This document shows positions 5,091 to 5,396 of a stretch of 5,396 bases of DNA, piece after piece. Below the pieces are notes generated by a model. That model made no database searches and was not told where the DNA came from. It was given only the letters and a program-made list of their open reading frames with translations. This DNA comes from Oscillospiraceae bacterium (lineage in GTDB: Bacteria; Bacillota; Clostridia; Oscillospirales; Oscillospiraceae). Position numbers and translations under genes: made by a program. Numbering within the stretch: position 1 is the stretch's first letter; each line of letters begins with the position of its first letter. Location: NCBI GenBank assembly GCA_904501855.1, contig CAJGCI010000130.1:1-5396 (forward strand), read 5' to 3'.

Positions 5091-5396
5091 TTAAATCTTC
5101 ATGCAGACATCCCATGCACGCCAGATGGCGGTACGCAGGTTGCCGATTGCGACACAGTCGCCGACTCTGTGAATGTGTTTGCCGGTGCCGCCAACGGGCT
5201 GCGGAACGAATCCGATACCGTTAACGATGTTGTCGTACTCGACTTCGGTGACGGAGCCGTCTTTACCTCTGATGGTAACGGTCTTGTCGCCGATGTTGCT
5301 GATGCTGGAGTTCAGGTAGGTCGGAACCTGCTTGTAGGCCAGCATGTCACGCAGGAAGGAAGCGTTTGCAAGGCAGACGTTCTGTGCGGGAACAAG
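5091..5396 (-). CDS. FAD/NAD(P)-dependent OYE-family oxidoreductase, C-terminal fragment
   Basis: The last 101 residues of a larger protein whose frame is open to the window edge; the Met at 5343-5345 is internal, because 17 in-frame residues precede it. The fragment shows the end of an NAD/FAD-binding Rossmann region: a beta-hairpin segment (SNIGDKTVTIRGKDGSVTEV), then YDNIVNGIGFVPQP, then HRVGDCVAIGNLRTAIWRAWDVCMKI, which corresponds to the family motif IGDC...R....A...G...A.. that closes over FAD. This tail is typical of 2,4-dienoyl-CoA reductase, enoate reductase and BaiCD/BaiH-like flavoenzymes, which carry an N-terminal Old Yellow Enzyme barrel, but the barrel lies outside the window, so a plain FAD-dependent oxidoreductase is possible. 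Codon choice is strongly biased (all seven Asn AAC, all three Tyr TAC, seven of nine Ile ATC), unlike the SLH genes, suggesting high expression. A terminator follows. Confidence 0.8.
   Translation of the reverse strand, partial: LVPAQNVCLANASFLRDMLAYKQVPTYLNSSISNIGDKTVTIRGKDGSVTEVEYDNIVNGIGFVPQPVGGTGKHIHRVGDCVAIGNLRTAIWRAWDVCMKI

Noticed and set aside
5010..5130. LexA/SOS box upstream of the SRAP gene
   Set aside because: No GAAC-N4-GTTC element was found there; the GAAC in the leader has no matching half-site.
5091..5345. Stand-alone 84-residue protein starting at 5345
   Set aside because: The frame continues upstream to the window edge with family-like sequence (17 more residues), so this is the end of a larger enzyme, not a small gene.

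Overview
The window looks like chromosomal DNA from a Gram-positive anaerobe of the Clostridia, probably gut-associated. This is inferred from the gene content: S-layer-homology (SLH) surface proteins, a YitT-family membrane protein, an HNxxG-type M20 amidohydrolase, an SRAP protein beginning MCCRF, and an Old-Yellow-Enzyme-type flavoprotein tail. Strong purine-rich Shine-Dalgarno sites and sigma-A-like promoters fit the same picture. Base composition looks near 50% GC by eye. No rRNA, tRNA, CRISPR array, insertion sequence or integrase was seen.

Layout, left to right. (1) Positions 1-1909, minus strand: two SLH-protein genes in tandem, 43 bp apart. The first transcribed (197-1909) encodes a complete 570-residue secreted protein with three SLH domains, a glycerophosphodiester phosphodiesterase (GDPD)-like domain, one transmembrane helix and a very basic C-terminal tail. 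The second (1-153) is cut by the window edge; its signal peptide and first SLH start resemble the first gene. A good promoter with a dyad over its -10 lies at 1936-1977. (2) Positions 2051-2935, minus: a YitT/DUF2179 membrane protein with its own promoter (2979-3007) and a terminator hairpin at 2020-2043. (3) Positions 2936-3218: a 283-bp divergent intergenic region with the YitT promoter, a 12-bp palindrome and the promoter of the only plus-strand gene. (4) Positions 3219-4328, plus: an M20-family metallo-amidohydrolase. (5) Positions 4329-4400: a convergent gap filled by one long hairpin. (6) Positions 4401-5009, minus: an SRAP (YedK/HMCES-type) DNA-protein crosslink protein. (7) Positions 5024-5062: a strong terminator-like hairpin just upstream of the SRAP ribosome-binding site. 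(8) Positions 5091-5396, minus: the C-terminal 101 residues of an FAD/NAD-dependent OYE-family oxidoreductase.

The genes do not form one pathway. The SLH pair is a cell-envelope unit. YitT, the amidohydrolase and SRAP look like separate transcription units, although SRAP may depend on read-through from the oxidoreductase gene. I see no clear previously undescribed multi-gene system. The observations most worth a second look are the architecture and altered active site of the SLH-GDPD protein, its tandem paralogue, the terminator placed almost on top of the SRAP Shine-Dalgarno, and the dyads built into the two best promoters.
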